Of a stretch of DNA of 58,153 nt, positions 17,237-26,364 are shown piece by piece; the first letter of the stretch is position 1, and every line of letters begins with the position of its first letter. The DNA comes from Gammaproteobacteria bacterium (lineage in GTDB: Bacteria; Pseudomonadota; Gammaproteobacteria; DSM-19610). The stretch spans positions 1 to 58,153 of the forward strand of contig JAPHQV010000048.1 in NCBI GenBank assembly GCA_026197075.1. Reading direction: 5' to 3'. Below the pieces are notes generated by a model, which saw only the letters and a program-made list of their open reading frames with translations, was not told the origin of the DNA and searched no databases. The translations under genes were made by a program, and so were the position numbers.

Positions 17237-18128
17237 GCTGCGCGTCCTCGGCTTGCAGGGCGGCCAGGGGCAGGTCGCGCAGACCCTCCTGGCCCACCTT
17301 CAGCCCGGCCACACGGCAGGCACGGCCCAGCAGGCTGGCCACGGGCAGGCGCCGCAGGTAGCCGTCGATAACGGCGGCATTGAAGGTATCGCCGGCGCCA
17401 AGCGTATCCACCACCCGCTCCGGGGCAAAGGCACGACTGCGGTGCAAGGCCCCGCCACGCTCCAGGGCCAGGGCACCGGCGGCACCGGCGGTACAGTAGA
17501 GCTCCGCGTCCGGGTGGGTGGCGCGCACGGCGCGCAACAGGGTCTCCGGCGTATCCGCCCGGGAACGGGCATAGACCGGCGAGAACAACAGTACGTCCGC
17601 GAGGCCGAACAGGGTCTCGATGCCGGGACGGGGCTTCTCCACTTCCAGGGAACAGGGAATGTGGGGTGCGATGGCACGGGCATGGGCCAGCATGGCCGCC
17701 GTCTCGGTCACATTGCGGCCCTCGAAATGCAGCCAGTCAATGCCCGCCAGTTCGATGCGGCGAAAATCCTCGGCGCTGAACTCGGGCAAGTCGCGGTAGT
17801 GAATGATGGTCCGGGAGCCGTTGCGGGTATTGAGGGTGATATAGGAGGTGGGTACCTTGCCGGACTCCAGGCAGCGGCAGTGGCGGGTGTCGATACCATG
17901 GTGTTCCAGGTCCGCGCGAATGCGCTGGGCATCGGGTTCCTCCACCCACACCCCGGCCCAGCTCGTCCGGTGTCCCAACTGGCTCAGCACCGCCAGGGTA
18001 TTGGTGGCATTGCCGCCGCGACTGACCCGTTGGGCCCGAGCGCGCACCTCGCTGTCCTCGGCAGGATAACCGTCCAGGGTGTTGACGATGTCGAGGGTGG
18101 CGATGCCGATGGCGAGTATGTGGGCCAT
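17229..18128 (-). CDS. PfkB family carbohydrate kinase (ketohexokinase-like)
   Basis: A 299-residue ribokinase-fold sugar kinase. The N-terminal signature appears as VSRGGNATNTLAVLSQLG and the C-terminal signature with the catalytic Asp as VDTLGAGDTFNAAVIDGYL. FEGRNVTETAAML and the overall layout resemble ketohexokinase-like PfkB members. The substrate is not evident. It forms a two-gene unit with the Rieske protein, which is an odd pairing. Confidence 0.88.
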   Translation of the reverse strand: MAHILAIGIATLDIVNTLDGYPAEDSEVRARAQRVSRGGNATNTLAVLSQLGHRTSWAGVWVEEPDAQRIRADLEHHGIDTRHCRCLESGKVPTSYITLNTRNGSRTIIHYRDLPEFSAEDFRRIELAGIDWLHFEGRNVTETAAMLAHARAIAPHIPCSLEVEKPRPGIETLFGLADVLLFSPVYARSRADTPETLLRAVRATHPDAELYCTAGAAGALALERGGALHRSRAFAPERVVDTLGAGDTFNAAVIDGYLRRLPVASLLGRACRVAGLKVGQEGLRDLPLAALQAEDAQHG

Positions 18129-18167
18129 GGGGGCCGCAGGGTACCGGGCGGGGTGACGAAGTCAACC

Positions 18168-18218
18168 AGGAGCCTGTCGGACTTGCTCGCTACGATCGCT
18201 CAAGTCCGACAGACTCCT
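18168..18218. repeat. 18-bp inverted repeat at the 3' end of the giant gene
   Basis: Arms 18168-18185 and 18201-18218 are complementary with a single mismatch around a 15-bp loop; the arms contain CTGTCGGACTTG/CAAGTCCGACAG. The structure starts within the stop codon of the 1718-residue gene. It has no U tract and looks like an interspersed palindrome that may stabilise the transcript end. Confidence 0.75.
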
Positions 18219-21200
18219 AGCGATCGCGCGCCACCCGAAAGCCCACGTGATCCAGCCGGCTGTCCGGCGCCAGCTGGGCGCGCGCGGTGCTGCGCAGGCT
18301 GTCAGCAACGCTGGCGTAGCCGCCACCACGCACCACCCGCCGTGAGCAACCAGCGGTCTCGACCGCCCGGCCATCGCCGGGCGCGTCCTGGTAGTCGTCC
18401 TGGTAACAATCCTGGACCCACTCCTGCACATTGCCGTGCATATCGTGCAAACCGAAGGGGTTGGCCGCGAAACTGCCCGCCGGGGCGGTGCGGAGGCCAT
18501 CCCAGTCGCTGCCGCAATCATGACAATTGGCCTGCCCCGGGGCCATGTCGTTGCCCCACCAATAGCGCGTATCCTTGCCACCCCGGGCGGCATATTCCCA
18601 TTCCGCCTCGGTGGGCAGGCGATAGCGGCGGCCGGTCTGGGCGGAAAGCCACTCGGCATAGGCCCGCGCATCCTCCCAGCTGACCTGCATCACCGGTCGG
18701 TCGCCCCGCCCCCAGCCCATGTCATCGGGCAGGGAACGCCCGGTGGCCTCGGCAAAGCGATCATATTCCGCAAAACTGACTTCCCGGGCGGCGATGGCAA
18801 AGGCCTTGAGCTGGACTGAGTGGCGTGGCCGCTCCTCGAAATTAGGCGAACCCGGGCCACTGCCCATCTGGAATTCCGTGGCGCGCAGCTCCACCATCCG
18901 GGGACCGCGTCCATCATCGGAGAGCGGATCCGAGAAACGGCGCACCACCGGCTCCCACTCCGGTTCCATCACCGGGGCCGGTGCAGGCGATACGGGCTCC
19001 TGGACCGGAGCGGGCAATTCGGGCTCCCGGGCCGGAGTTTTCGGCGGCACGGACGCAGGTGGAGAAGCCTGCACCGTCTCGGCGGGCTTGGTCTCGGCCA
19101 CCGGGGCCGCTCGTTCGGTGGAGGCGTGCTCGTCATTCTGTTCATTCGGGCCGGACTGGAACAGGTAGAAACCACCCGCCGCCCCCGCCAGGCCCATTAC
19201 CAGACCCAGCAGCACGCCCATCCAGGGCCCGCCCCCGGCCCGCGACGGCTCTGGGACCGGTGCCGGGGGAGGTGGGGTAACCGCGGCGGCAGGTGTGGCG
19301 GGCGTCGCCTCGGGTATTTCCTCCGGCTCGTCCAGGGACGGCACCTCCACCACCGATGTGCGCAAGGCCTGGTCGGTATCCTGGGTGGCAAGGGATTCTT
19401 GCAGGCGGCGCAGCTCCATCTCCGCCCGGTTGCGGCCTTCCTCGGCCTCGCCGCGCAAGCGCACCGCGATCTGTACATTCTGACGGGCCTGGGCCAGTTC
19501 CTGCTCCAGCGCACTGCTGGCCTTTCCGCCGCTTCCTTCGCCATGGAGCTCCGCCAGGCCCTGGGCCACCTCAGCCTCGGCGCGCAACTTGTCGATTTCC
19601 TCGAACATCACCTGTTCCCGGGTACGCAGCTCCTGGGCCTCGCTCTGCGCCTGTTCGAGCTGTTCCTCCAGGGTGGCGATGCGGGACTCCAGACCGGGGG
19701 AAGGCATTGAACGGGCAGTGGCATCGGCCTGTTCCGTCCGCAAGCGGGTCAATTCCTCCCGGGCCTTCTCCAGAGCCTGGCGTGCTTCATCCAGTTGTTC
19801 CTGCAAACGCCCACGCTCCTGCTCGCGCGCTTGCGTGGCCTCCACCAGTTCCGCTCGAACACTCGCTACCAGGGCTTCCTGTTCCGCCAGACCCTGGCGT
19901 TGCTGCTCGCGCTCGGCGGCAGCGGCATTTTCCTGTTCCTGTGCGCTGGCCAGCTCGGCACGCGCGGCCTCCAGCTCCTGCTGCAGCTGCTGACGCTCGG
20001 TCTCCTGCTCCCGTGCCTTGACCAGCTCCACCTGGGCCGTTTCCAGTTCCTGCTGCAGGTGCTGGCGTTCCGCATCCAGGTCCGCTTCGCCGCCCTTGAG
20101 GGAAGCCAGCTCGCTCTCCAGCCGCGTGATCTCCTGCTGCCGCGCCTGGAGCTCCGCTTCCTGTTGCGCCTGGCGCTCCGCATCCTGCTCCCGCGCCTTG
20201 ACCAGCTCCGCCTGGGCCGTTTCCAGTTCCTGCTGCAAACGCTGGCGTTCCGCATCCAGATCCGCTTCGCCGCCCTTGAGGGAAGCCAGTTCGCTCTCCA
20301 GCCGTGTGATCTCCTGCTGCTGCGCCTGGAGTTCCGCTTCCTGTTGCGCCTGGCGAACGGTGTCCTGCTCCCGTAGCGCCACCAGCTCCTGTTCCAGCTC
20401 CTGACGCGCCTCCCGCGCCGTCGCCAGTTCGGCCTGCAACTGCTGCTGGTCGCTTTCGAGTTCCGCCACCCCGGCCCCGCGGCTGGCCAGTTCTTCCTGC
20501 AGTGCTGTGATTTGTTGCCCGAGGTCCTGCTCCCGCCCGGCAAGCTCGCTGGCGTGTGCCGCCACGGCCGCCGCCGCCGCGCTATGCGCTTCCTCGAGAG
20601 ATTGTTTCAGACGGCCCAGTTCCTCGCGCAGGCCGGCCTCCAGGGCGGCACGTTCGGCCAGGGCCGCTTCTGCCTCCTGGCGGGCACGAGTCAGATCCTG
20701 CTGCTCTGCCTCGCGTTGTTCCAATGCCCGGCTGCTGGCGGCCAGGTCCGCGCGCGCGCGCTCCAACTCCTGTTGCAGGGTTTCCTTTTCCTCGCCTAGG
20801 GCCTGCTGGGCGCTCTCCACCTGGGTGCGCGCCTCCGTCAGGGCAGCCTCGCTCTCCTGGCGCAGGGTATCGAGCTGCGCCTGCAGGCCGCCTTCCCGAC
20901 CGCTGGCGGCCTCCACCTCCTGGCGCAGCCGGTCCAGCTCGGTCCCGCGTTCGTCCAGCTGCACCCGCAGCGCTTCCATTTCCTGTTGCCGGCTTTCCTG
21001 CAGGGCACCCTGTTCCTGCAGTGCGCTGTCCAGCGCCGTGAGTCGATTGTCCCGCTCCTCCAGTTCCTTCTGTAAAGCCTGCAGCTGCTCCTGGGCCTCC
21101 CGCAGGCTGGCGAGTGCTTCCGTTTCGCGGGCCGCGGCCTCTTGTGCCGCGCTGGCCGCGGCTTCCTGCCGCTCCCGCAGCTGTTCCTCGTATCGGCTGA

Positions 21201-23373
21201 CCTGCGTTTGCAGCTCGGACAGCTCCTGGCTGCCTCCCTGCAGGGATTGTTCCAGCTCCACCACCCGGGCCCGGGCCTGTTCGGCTTCGGCCCTGGCGGC
21301 GTCGCGTTCCGCGCGCAGGCTCTCTTGTTCCTGTCCGGCGCTGTTGTGCTGTTCGTCCAGCCGCTGTTGCAGGCCGGCCTGTTCCTGCCGCAACACCACA
21401 AGCTGCTCACGGGAGGCGTCCCGCTCGGCCGCCAATTGACTGGCGCGGGAGCCCAGCTCTTCGTGACTACGGCGCAGCTGCACCAACTCCGACTGCAGGC
21501 CGTCGATCTGCTGCTGGCGCTCACCCAGTTCGCCCCGCACTTCCTGGCGCGCCGCGTCCAAGCGCGCCTGCAGTTCGTCACGCTCGCGCTGTACGTCCTG
21601 ACGCTGCTTCTCCAGATCCGTACGTGCTTGTTCCGCCGTCTCCAGGGTAGTCCGCGCCTGAACCACCTCGGCGCGCACGGTCTCCAGTTCTCCGGACAAC
21701 TGCTCCAGCTGCCGGGTACGGTCACCCTGCCCGGCCTCGAGTTCCTTGTGCAATTGTTGCAACCGGGCTTCCGATTGCGACTGTTCCTGTTCCAGCTCGG
21801 CGATCTGTTGGCGGCTGGCCTCCAGTTCCGCCTGGGCCTCGACCAGCTCGCGACGGCCCGCCTCGCGGGCCTCGTTCAACTGTTGTTCATACTGCTTGAG
21901 ACGGGCCTCGGCCTCGGCCTGGGTCTCCTGGGCATCGCTCAGTTCGCCGCGCAACTGCTCCTGGGCCAGTGCGGCCTGTTCCAGGCTTTTTTCCAGCTCC
22001 TGTATACGGGTGTCATCGGCGCCACCGCCCGCCTCGGCGCGGGCCAGGGCGGCCTGCGCCTCTTGCAGTTGCGCCTGCAGGCCGTTGGTCTTTTCCTCTG
22101 CGGCCTTGCGCGCCTGTTGGGCAGACTGGATGGTCTGCCGGGCCGTTTCCTGGAACTCCTTGATGCGTTCCATTTCCCGATCGTAACGGGCCTTCAGCTC
22201 TTGCAGCCGTGCATCCGCATCCGAATCCGCTGCGCTGGCCGGCTCACTGGAGGTATCAAGCGGGATCACCTCCGCACTGGCAGCGGGTGCGGCATGGGCC
22301 GGTGACCCATCGGCCTGCACCAGCACCGAGGCGGGTACAGCGTGCAAACCGCCTTCCAATACATAGACATCCAGCCCGCGCTGGCTGAGTACGAAGGCAC
22401 CAGAGGCGCTGCGGCGTCCGGTATCGCAACAAAGAATGTAACGACTGTCTTCCTCCAGGCGGGTGGAAGGGTCGCGCAGACCGGACAGGGGGATATTGCG
22501 GGCGCCCGGGATAGCGCCGTTTTCGAACTCACCCGGCAGGCGCACATCCAACCAGATCGCACCATCTTCGGCGAGTGTAGCGGCCTGTTCGTAGCTGACC
22601 TGGTGCACCAGGGGTGCCTGCAGCAGCTCCTGGAAGTCCTTTTTGGCCAGGCGCATCAGCGTGCCATCGGTCAACATGGTGATGGTGGCATTGCGCTTGT
22701 TGTTGGAGACCAGAGCATCCTCGCCGAAGCTGGCACCATCACCGAGCTCCGCCAGCTTCACTTCCTTGCCCTGGGCCGTGGCCTTGCGGGTTACCACGCA
22801 GCGACCACTGGTGATTACATAGAAATAATCGCCCTCGTCACCCTGGCGAACGATCACCTCGCCAGATGTGACGGGCAGCGACTCCATTTTCATCAACAAC
22901 TGCTGGATATTGGCCGGCGGCAACTGCATGAAGGCCGGCGACTGGAGCATTCGGGTCATCCAGTCGTCTTCGTCGTCGCTGTCGATTTCGCTGACTTCGT
23001 AACCCGAGGATTCGTCCCAGGTCAGCAGGATATCGAGCAGGCTGGAGTCGATACGGGCCACGATGACATTGGATTTGGCGCGCGCCGAGACCTGGCGCGG
23101 CTGCTGGTGACCAATGGGATGGCGCGCATTGTCGGCACCACCATGGACGCTGCCCAGCACCTCGTTGTCGTCGCCGATGATGCTGACTTCACCATTCAGC
23201 ACGTAGATGGACTGGTTGTCGCGGTCACCCTGCCGGAAGATGAAGCGGCCGGCACGGACTTCCTCGATGATGGCCTTCGCGGCCACCTCGTCCACATGCA
23301 TGGGTGACAGGGCATTCAGGGGCACCAGGTCCCGTAGCGCTTTTTTGTCGACTAGCTTCTTCGCCGCTCCCAT
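18217..23373 (-). CDS. Giant cNMP-binding / rhodanese / coiled-coil / SUMF1-like membrane protein
   Basis: A 1718-residue mosaic protein. Residues ~27-115 and ~148-252 are cyclic-nucleotide-binding folds; the second has a cassette-like FGEDALVSNNKRNAT with the Arg that usually contacts the phosphate. Residues ~255-350 form a rhodanese domain with the active loop CDTGRRS (Cys316), so it may carry a persulfide. Residues ~385-1310 are almost unbroken Gln/Glu/Ala/Leu coiled coil. A Pro-rich stretch precedes one membrane helix (WMGVLLGLVMGLAGAAGGFY, ~1384-1405), then a Pro-rich linker and a C-terminal FGE-sulfatase/SUMF1 domain (~1490-1718) with GNVQEW and RGGGYAS. The two cysteines used by true formylglycine-generating enzymes are absent (RGGGYASVADSLRSTARAQ), so that domain probably binds rather than oxidises. 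The N terminus would be cytoplasmic and the SUMF1 domain periplasmic. Function unknown; possibly a signal transducer or envelope scaffold. Confidence 0.88.
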   Translation of the reverse strand: MGAAKKLVDKKALRDLVPLNALSPMHVDEVAAKAIIEEVRAGRFIFRQGDRDNQSIYVLNGEVSIIGDDNEVLGSVHGGADNARHPIGHQQPRQVSARAKSNVIVARIDSSLLDILLTWDESSGYEVSEIDSDDEDDWMTRMLQSPAFMQLPPANIQQLLMKMESLPVTSGEVIVRQGDEGDYFYVITSGRCVVTRKATAQGKEVKLAELGDGASFGEDALVSNNKRNATITMLTDGTLMRLAKKDFQELLQAPLVHQVSYEQAATLAEDGAIWLDVRLPGEFENGAIPGARNIPLSGLRDPSTRLEEDSRYILCCDTGRRSASGAFVLSQRGLDVYVLEGGLHAVPASVLVQADGSPAHAAPAASAEVIPLDTSSEPASAADSDADARLQELKARYDREMERIKEFQETARQTIQSAQQARKAAEEKTNGLQAQLQEAQAALARAEAGGGADDTRIQELEKSLEQAALAQEQLRGELSDAQETQAEAEARLKQYEQQLNEAREAGRRELVEAQAELEASRQQIAELEQEQSQSEARLQQLHKELEAGQGDRTRQLEQLSGELETVRAEVVQARTTLETAEQARTDLEKQRQDVQRERDELQARLDAARQEVRGELGERQQQIDGLQSELVQLRRSHEELGSRASQLAAERDASREQLVVLRQEQAGLQQRLDEQHNSAGQEQESLRAERDAARAEAEQARARVVELEQSLQGGSQELSELQTQVSRYEEQLRERQEAAASAAQEAAARETEALASLREAQEQLQALQKELEERDNRLTALDSALQEQGALQESRQQEMEALRVQLDERGTELDRLRQEVEAASGREGGLQAQLDTLRQESEAALTEARTQVESAQQALGEEKETLQQELERARADLAASSRALEQREAEQQDLTRARQEAEAALAERAALEAGLREELGRLKQSLEEAHSAAAAAVAAHASELAGREQDLGQQITALQEELASRGAGVAELESDQQQLQAELATAREARQELEQELVALREQDTVRQAQQEAELQAQQQEITRLESELASLKGGEADLDAERQRLQQELETAQAELVKAREQDAERQAQQEAELQARQQEITRLESELASLKGGEADLDAERQHLQQELETAQVELVKAREQETERQQLQQELEAARAELASAQEQENAAAAEREQQRQGLAEQEALVASVRAELVEATQAREQERGRLQEQLDEARQALEKAREELTRLRTEQADATARSMPSPGLESRIATLEEQLEQAQSEAQELRTREQVMFEEIDKLRAEAEVAQGLAELHGEGSGGKASSALEQELAQARQNVQIAVRLRGEAEEGRNRAEMELRRLQESLATQDTDQALRTSVVEVPSLDEPEEIPEATPATPAAAVTPPPPAPVPEPSRAGGGPWMGVLLGLVMGLAGAAGGFYLFQSGPNEQNDEHASTERAAPVAETKPAETVQASPPASVPPKTPAREPELPAPVQEPVSPAPAPVMEPEWEPVVRRFSDPLSDDGRGPRMVELRATEFQMGSGPGSPNFEERPRHSVQLKAFAIAAREVSFAEYDRFAEATGRSLPDDMGWGRGDRPVMQVSWEDARAYAEWLSAQTGRRYRLPTEAEWEYAARGGKDTRYWWGNDMAPGQANCHDCGSDWDGLRTAPAGSFAANPFGLHDMHGNVQEWVQDCYQDDYQDAPGDGRAVETAGCSRRVVRGGGYASVADSLRSTARAQLAPDSRLDHVGFRVARDR
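20006..20365 (-). repeat. 180-bp tandem duplication inside the coiled coil
   Basis: Two successive 180-bp (60-codon) units encode nearly identical segments containing QQEITRLESELASLKGGEAD. CCTGGGCCGT recurs at 20031 and 20211, exactly 180 bp apart. The duplication is in frame and extends the coiled coil without breaking heptads, indicating recent length change by unequal recombination. Confidence 0.85.
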
Positions 23374-23777
23374 GCCCTTGTGCCTGCTTCCTATATCCTT
23401 GTCAGAACTGAACTTTCATGCCCAAAAAGGGCCCCGCACGGGTTTTCGCCGCACCCCTGCTATCGGCCGGAGAGCGACAATTCTTAACCGTGGAATGGGT
23501 GGCGCATACCAGGCCCCGAAGGAAGCCTCCACGCCCCGAAACCCGCGGCCGAATGCTGGTTATATCGTCATGGGACGAGGCGTTCCGTGGTCTCTGTCAC
23601 ACGCTCTTGCCGCCCGGATCCGATGCCGATCGAGGAGAGCATGGATCACCTCATGCCCGGTGCCCGCGAAGCGTCGTATCCATGCCCCGCGCTTGTGCGC
23701 AACCACACTGTGAAACCGATATCGTCGATGTGAATCGCACATGCATTTGAGCCTATAAAAAAAGGCATAAAAAGCCT

Positions 23778-23805
23778 TTGCCTTATGGTGCAATTGTGCT
23801 ATAAA
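23778..23805 (+). promoter_or_regulatory. Putative promoter of the HU-like gene
   Basis: TTGCCT (23778-23783) and TATAAA (23800-23805) with a 16-bp spacer, about 100 bp before the HU-like start. It is the clearest signal in the otherwise gene-free 23374-23906 region between the giant gene and the HU-like gene. Confidence 0.5.
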
Positions 23806-23906
23806 ACGACGGGCTGAGCGGCAAACTGCATATATATATGTATTTCGCGGTTCAACTTGCGAACTTTTCCCGTACCACTGGACGACTGTAAGGAGGGCTC
23901 CACCCC

Positions 23907-24293
23907 ATGGCAGCCAAGAAAAAGGCGACGAAGAAGAAGGTAGCAGCAAAGAAGGCCGCAGCTCCGGCCAAGCGCATCAGCACGGTCAAGGAAGCAATGA
24001 CGAAGTCCGCGATGATGGGTGCCATTGCCGATGATACCGGCCTGGCGAAAAAGGATGTTTCCGCAGTATTCGACTCCCTCAGCAACATTATCAACGGTCA
24101 TATCAAGAAGGGCGGCGCCGGCACCTGCACCGTACCCGGTCTGATGAAGATCAAGACCGTCCGCAAGCCCGCCACCAAGGCCCGCAAGGGCACCAATCCC
24201 TTCACGGGCGAAGAAATGATGTTCAAGGCCAAGCCGGCCCGTACCGTCGTGAAGGTTCTGCCGCTGAAGGCACTGAAGGACATGGCTGGCTAA
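23907..24293 (+). CDS. HU family DNA-binding protein with lysine-rich N-terminal tail
   Basis: A 128-residue nucleoid-associated protein. Residues 1-25 are a histone H1-like tail (AAKKKATKKKVAAKKAAAPA). The rest is an HU/IHF fold: TVKEAMTKSAMMGAIADDTGL, the dimer helices DVSAVFDSLSNIINGHI, and a DNA-binding arm ending NPFTGEEMMFKAKPARTVVK. Ordinary HU is about 90 residues, so the tail is the distinguishing feature. It probably adds nonspecific DNA compaction. AGGAGG precedes the ATG and a strong terminator follows, so it is monocistronic. Confidence 0.93.
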   Translation: MAAKKKATKKKVAAKKAAAPAKRISTVKEAMTKSAMMGAIADDTGLAKKDVSAVFDSLSNIINGHIKKGGAGTCTVPGLMKIKTVRKPATKARKGTNPFTGEEMMFKAKPARTVVKVLPLKALKDMAG

Positions 24294-24336
24294 GCAGTAC
24301 CCTGCCGCCACGGCCTGGAAGGCCCGCCTTCCCGAA

Positions 24337-24367
24337 AAGCCCCGGATCCGTGATCCGGGGCTTTTTT
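24337..24367 (+). terminator. Rho-independent terminator of the HU-like gene
   Basis: An 11-bp perfect stem AGCCCCGGATC/GATCCGGGGCT with a 3-nt loop, followed by six T on the plus strand. Confidence 0.95.
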
Positions 24368-24395
24368 GTGAGCCGGCCCAGGCTTGCAGCGCGAG

Positions 24396-24860
24396 CTAGG
24401 TAAGACCCAGGGCTTCCTGGACGCGGTGCTTGGCGCGGATGAAGTCGCGGTGCGACACGTAGAGCAGTTCAGCCACCTTGCGCACCAGGGATTCCTCGTA
24501 CTTGTCCAATTCCCGGTCGGCATAGGCCACCTGCCAGAGCATCTCCACCACCCGCACCTTTTCCTCCGGAGAAAAATGCTCATTGATGAGTCCGGTGAAC
24601 TGGTAGAGGGAAACGGCCTCATGGGCCTCCGCCTCGGCCAGCTCCGCCAGCTCGCGGGTTTCCTCTCCGGTGAGTCCGAATTCCCCCTGTACCAGCGAGG
24701 CCACCATCCGCAGTTCCTCGGGGCGACGGGTGAAATCCGCCCGGGTCATCTCCATCAACAGGGCTGCGGTGGCCAGGCGCAGGCCGTGCTCGCGGGTCTC
24801 CGGACGATGCACCTCGGCATCGATGTGCTGCTGAAAAAACGTCTTGATCGCGTGTAGCAT
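24396..24860 (-). CDS. TerB family protein
   Basis: A 154-residue all-helical protein of the tellurite-resistance TerB/DjlA-N fold. The repeated acidic pattern EMTRADFTRRPEELRMVASLV and VAYADRELDKYEESLVRKVAEL is the metal-binding helical motif of TerB domains. Many TerB proteins have nothing to do with tellurite and act in membrane-associated stress or secretion contexts. It is the last gene of a gspA-gspB-protease-terB run. No ribosome site is obvious before the ATG at 24860. Confidence 0.85.
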   Translation of the reverse strand: MLHAIKTFFQQHIDAEVHRPETREHGLRLATAALLMEMTRADFTRRPEELRMVASLVQGEFGLTGEETRELAELAEAEAHEAVSLYQFTGLINEHFSPEEKVRVVEMLWQVAYADRELDKYEESLVRKVAELLYVSHRDFIRAKHRVQEALGLT

Positions 24861-24888
24861 GGCGTATCCGAATTGCTGCGCTCGCGTT

Positions 24889-26364
24889 TCAGACCCGTCG
24901 CGCGGCGCAATCGTTCCGTCTCGCAAACCGATAGAGCACCCAGGCCAGCCCCAGCCACCAGAGCGCTTCCGGTCGGCTGTCACCCGCCTGGACGCAACCG
25001 CCACCACCGCCGCCGCCGCTGGTCGGTTCCGGCAAGGCGCGCAGGGCCAGGATAGCGCCTTGCGCATCCAGCAGACCGGCACCACAGAGGCTGGTGTTGC
25101 AGCTGCTGTCGGGGAAAGGTTTCGCCCCCGCCAGCAGGGCCTGGCGCAGCTGGCTGACCGTAGCGGTCGGCCGGTCGGCGCGCAGCAGGGCGAGCACCCC
25201 GGCGACCTGGGGGGTGCTGAAGCTGGTGCCCACAAACTTATCCGTATAGCCGTCACCGTCGGCGGCCGTGGCACCCAGGTTGGTGGTGGTCATGATCCCG
25301 AACATCTGCCCCCCCGGGGCCGAGATATCCACCGCGGATCCATAATTGCTGTAGGAGGCCAGCTTGCCGGCACGGGTGACCGCCGCCACCGTGATCACCC
25401 CCCTGCAGCTGGCCGGACTCGCATTGGCCGCGTCGGTGGCCTCGTTGCCCGCGGCTACCACCACCACGGCACCGTGGGCAATCACCTCATCTATCACCGG
25501 CTGCTCGAAGGATGGATTGCATTTCGCATCGGCGCCCAGACTGAGATTGATCACCTGAGCAGGATGAGGATTCGTCGGCACCCCTGGCACTGACAGGCCC
25601 ACTGCCCAGCGCATGGCATCGAGGATATCGGAAAGCAAGGCCCCGCACTGGCCGGAGACCCGCACCGGCAAGAGGCGCGTCCTATGATCCACGCCGGCGA
25701 TGCCGATGCCATTGTCCGCCGTTGCCATGAGCACACCGGCCACCTTGAGCCCATGCCAGCTGCTGTTTTCCCGGTAGGTGCCGTCACCACAGACATCGTC
25801 AGTGACCGTATCACCGGGATCGGTGGGGTCAGCGTTCCAGTCGTGGAAATCGTATCCAGGCAGGACTCGCGCAGCATTGATGTCCTCGTGGGGCAGAATG
25901 CCGGTATCCAGCACCGCGACCACCACCGAGGTGGAGCCTCGCTGCAGATCCCAGGCAGCCTGAGCATTGATGCCCGCGGCATCGAACAGATACCACTGAT
26001 CGGCGTACAGGCTGTCATTAGGCACGTATTGCAGGCGTCGCCGCCGGTCTGCCTGCACGGCCTTGATGCGCGGGTCCGCCACCAGGCGTTCCAACGCCTC
26101 TGCTTCCTCCATGCCTGCCCCGGCGCGCCATTCTAGCAAGGAAAAGCGCCCCGCCACCTCGCGAATCCAGGTCAATTCCAAACCAGTCGCGCTGCCCACT
26201 TCCGCCAGCAGCCCCGGGCCGGGCGGCGTGGTCACGGCCTCCGCCCAAAGCACCATTACACGCCCCTCCGCATAGAGCGTCGGCACCCACAGCAGCAGGC
26301 ACAGCAACAGCAAACGGTGTCCGCGCCATATCCCGCGCACCAGGTTCAAATCAAGGCCGGTCAT
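24889..26364 (-). CDS. Secreted subtilisin-like serine peptidase (S8) with C-terminal anchor tail
   Basis: A 491-residue exported protease starting at 26364 (MTGLDLNLV...). The signal helix is LLLLCLLLWVPTLYAEG, followed by a ~100-residue propeptide. The catalytic triad is in VVVAVLDTGI (Asp153), SSWHGLKVAG (His204) and VGTSFSTPQVAG (Ser381), with oxyanion Asn in VVAAGNEATD. The C terminus is a glycine run (GGGGGGGCVQ), a hydrophobic helix and Arg residues, like GlyGly-CTERM or MYXO-CTERM tails that are processed by envelope sorting proteases. The start overlaps the gspB stop by 14 bp. Co-transcription with gspB/gspA suggests it is a type II secretion cargo; that is inference. Confidence 0.9.
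   Translation of the reverse strand: MTGLDLNLVRGIWRGHRLLLLCLLLWVPTLYAEGRVMVLWAEAVTTPPGPGLLAEVGSATGLELTWIREVAGRFSLLEWRAGAGMEEAEALERLVADPRIKAVQADRRRRLQYVPNDSLYADQWYLFDAAGINAQAAWDLQRGSTSVVVAVLDTGILPHEDINAARVLPGYDFHDWNADPTDPGDTVTDDVCGDGTYRENSSWHGLKVAGVLMATADNGIGIAGVDHRTRLLPVRVSGQCGALLSDILDAMRWAVGLSVPGVPTNPHPAQVINLSLGADAKCNPSFEQPVIDEVIAHGAVVVVAAGNEATDAANASPASCRGVITVAAVTRAGKLASYSNYGSAVDISAPGGQMFGIMTTTNLGATAADGDGYTDKFVGTSFSTPQVAGVLALLRADRPTATVSQLRQALLAGAKPFPDSSCNTSLCGAGLLDAQGAILALRALPEPTSGGGGGGGCVQAGDSRPEALWWLGLAWVLYRFARRNDCAARRV

Noticed and set aside
18217-18910. Active formylglycine-generating enzyme
   Set aside because: The C-terminal domain has the fold signature but lacks the paired cysteines required for catalysis, and no sulfatase gene is nearby.
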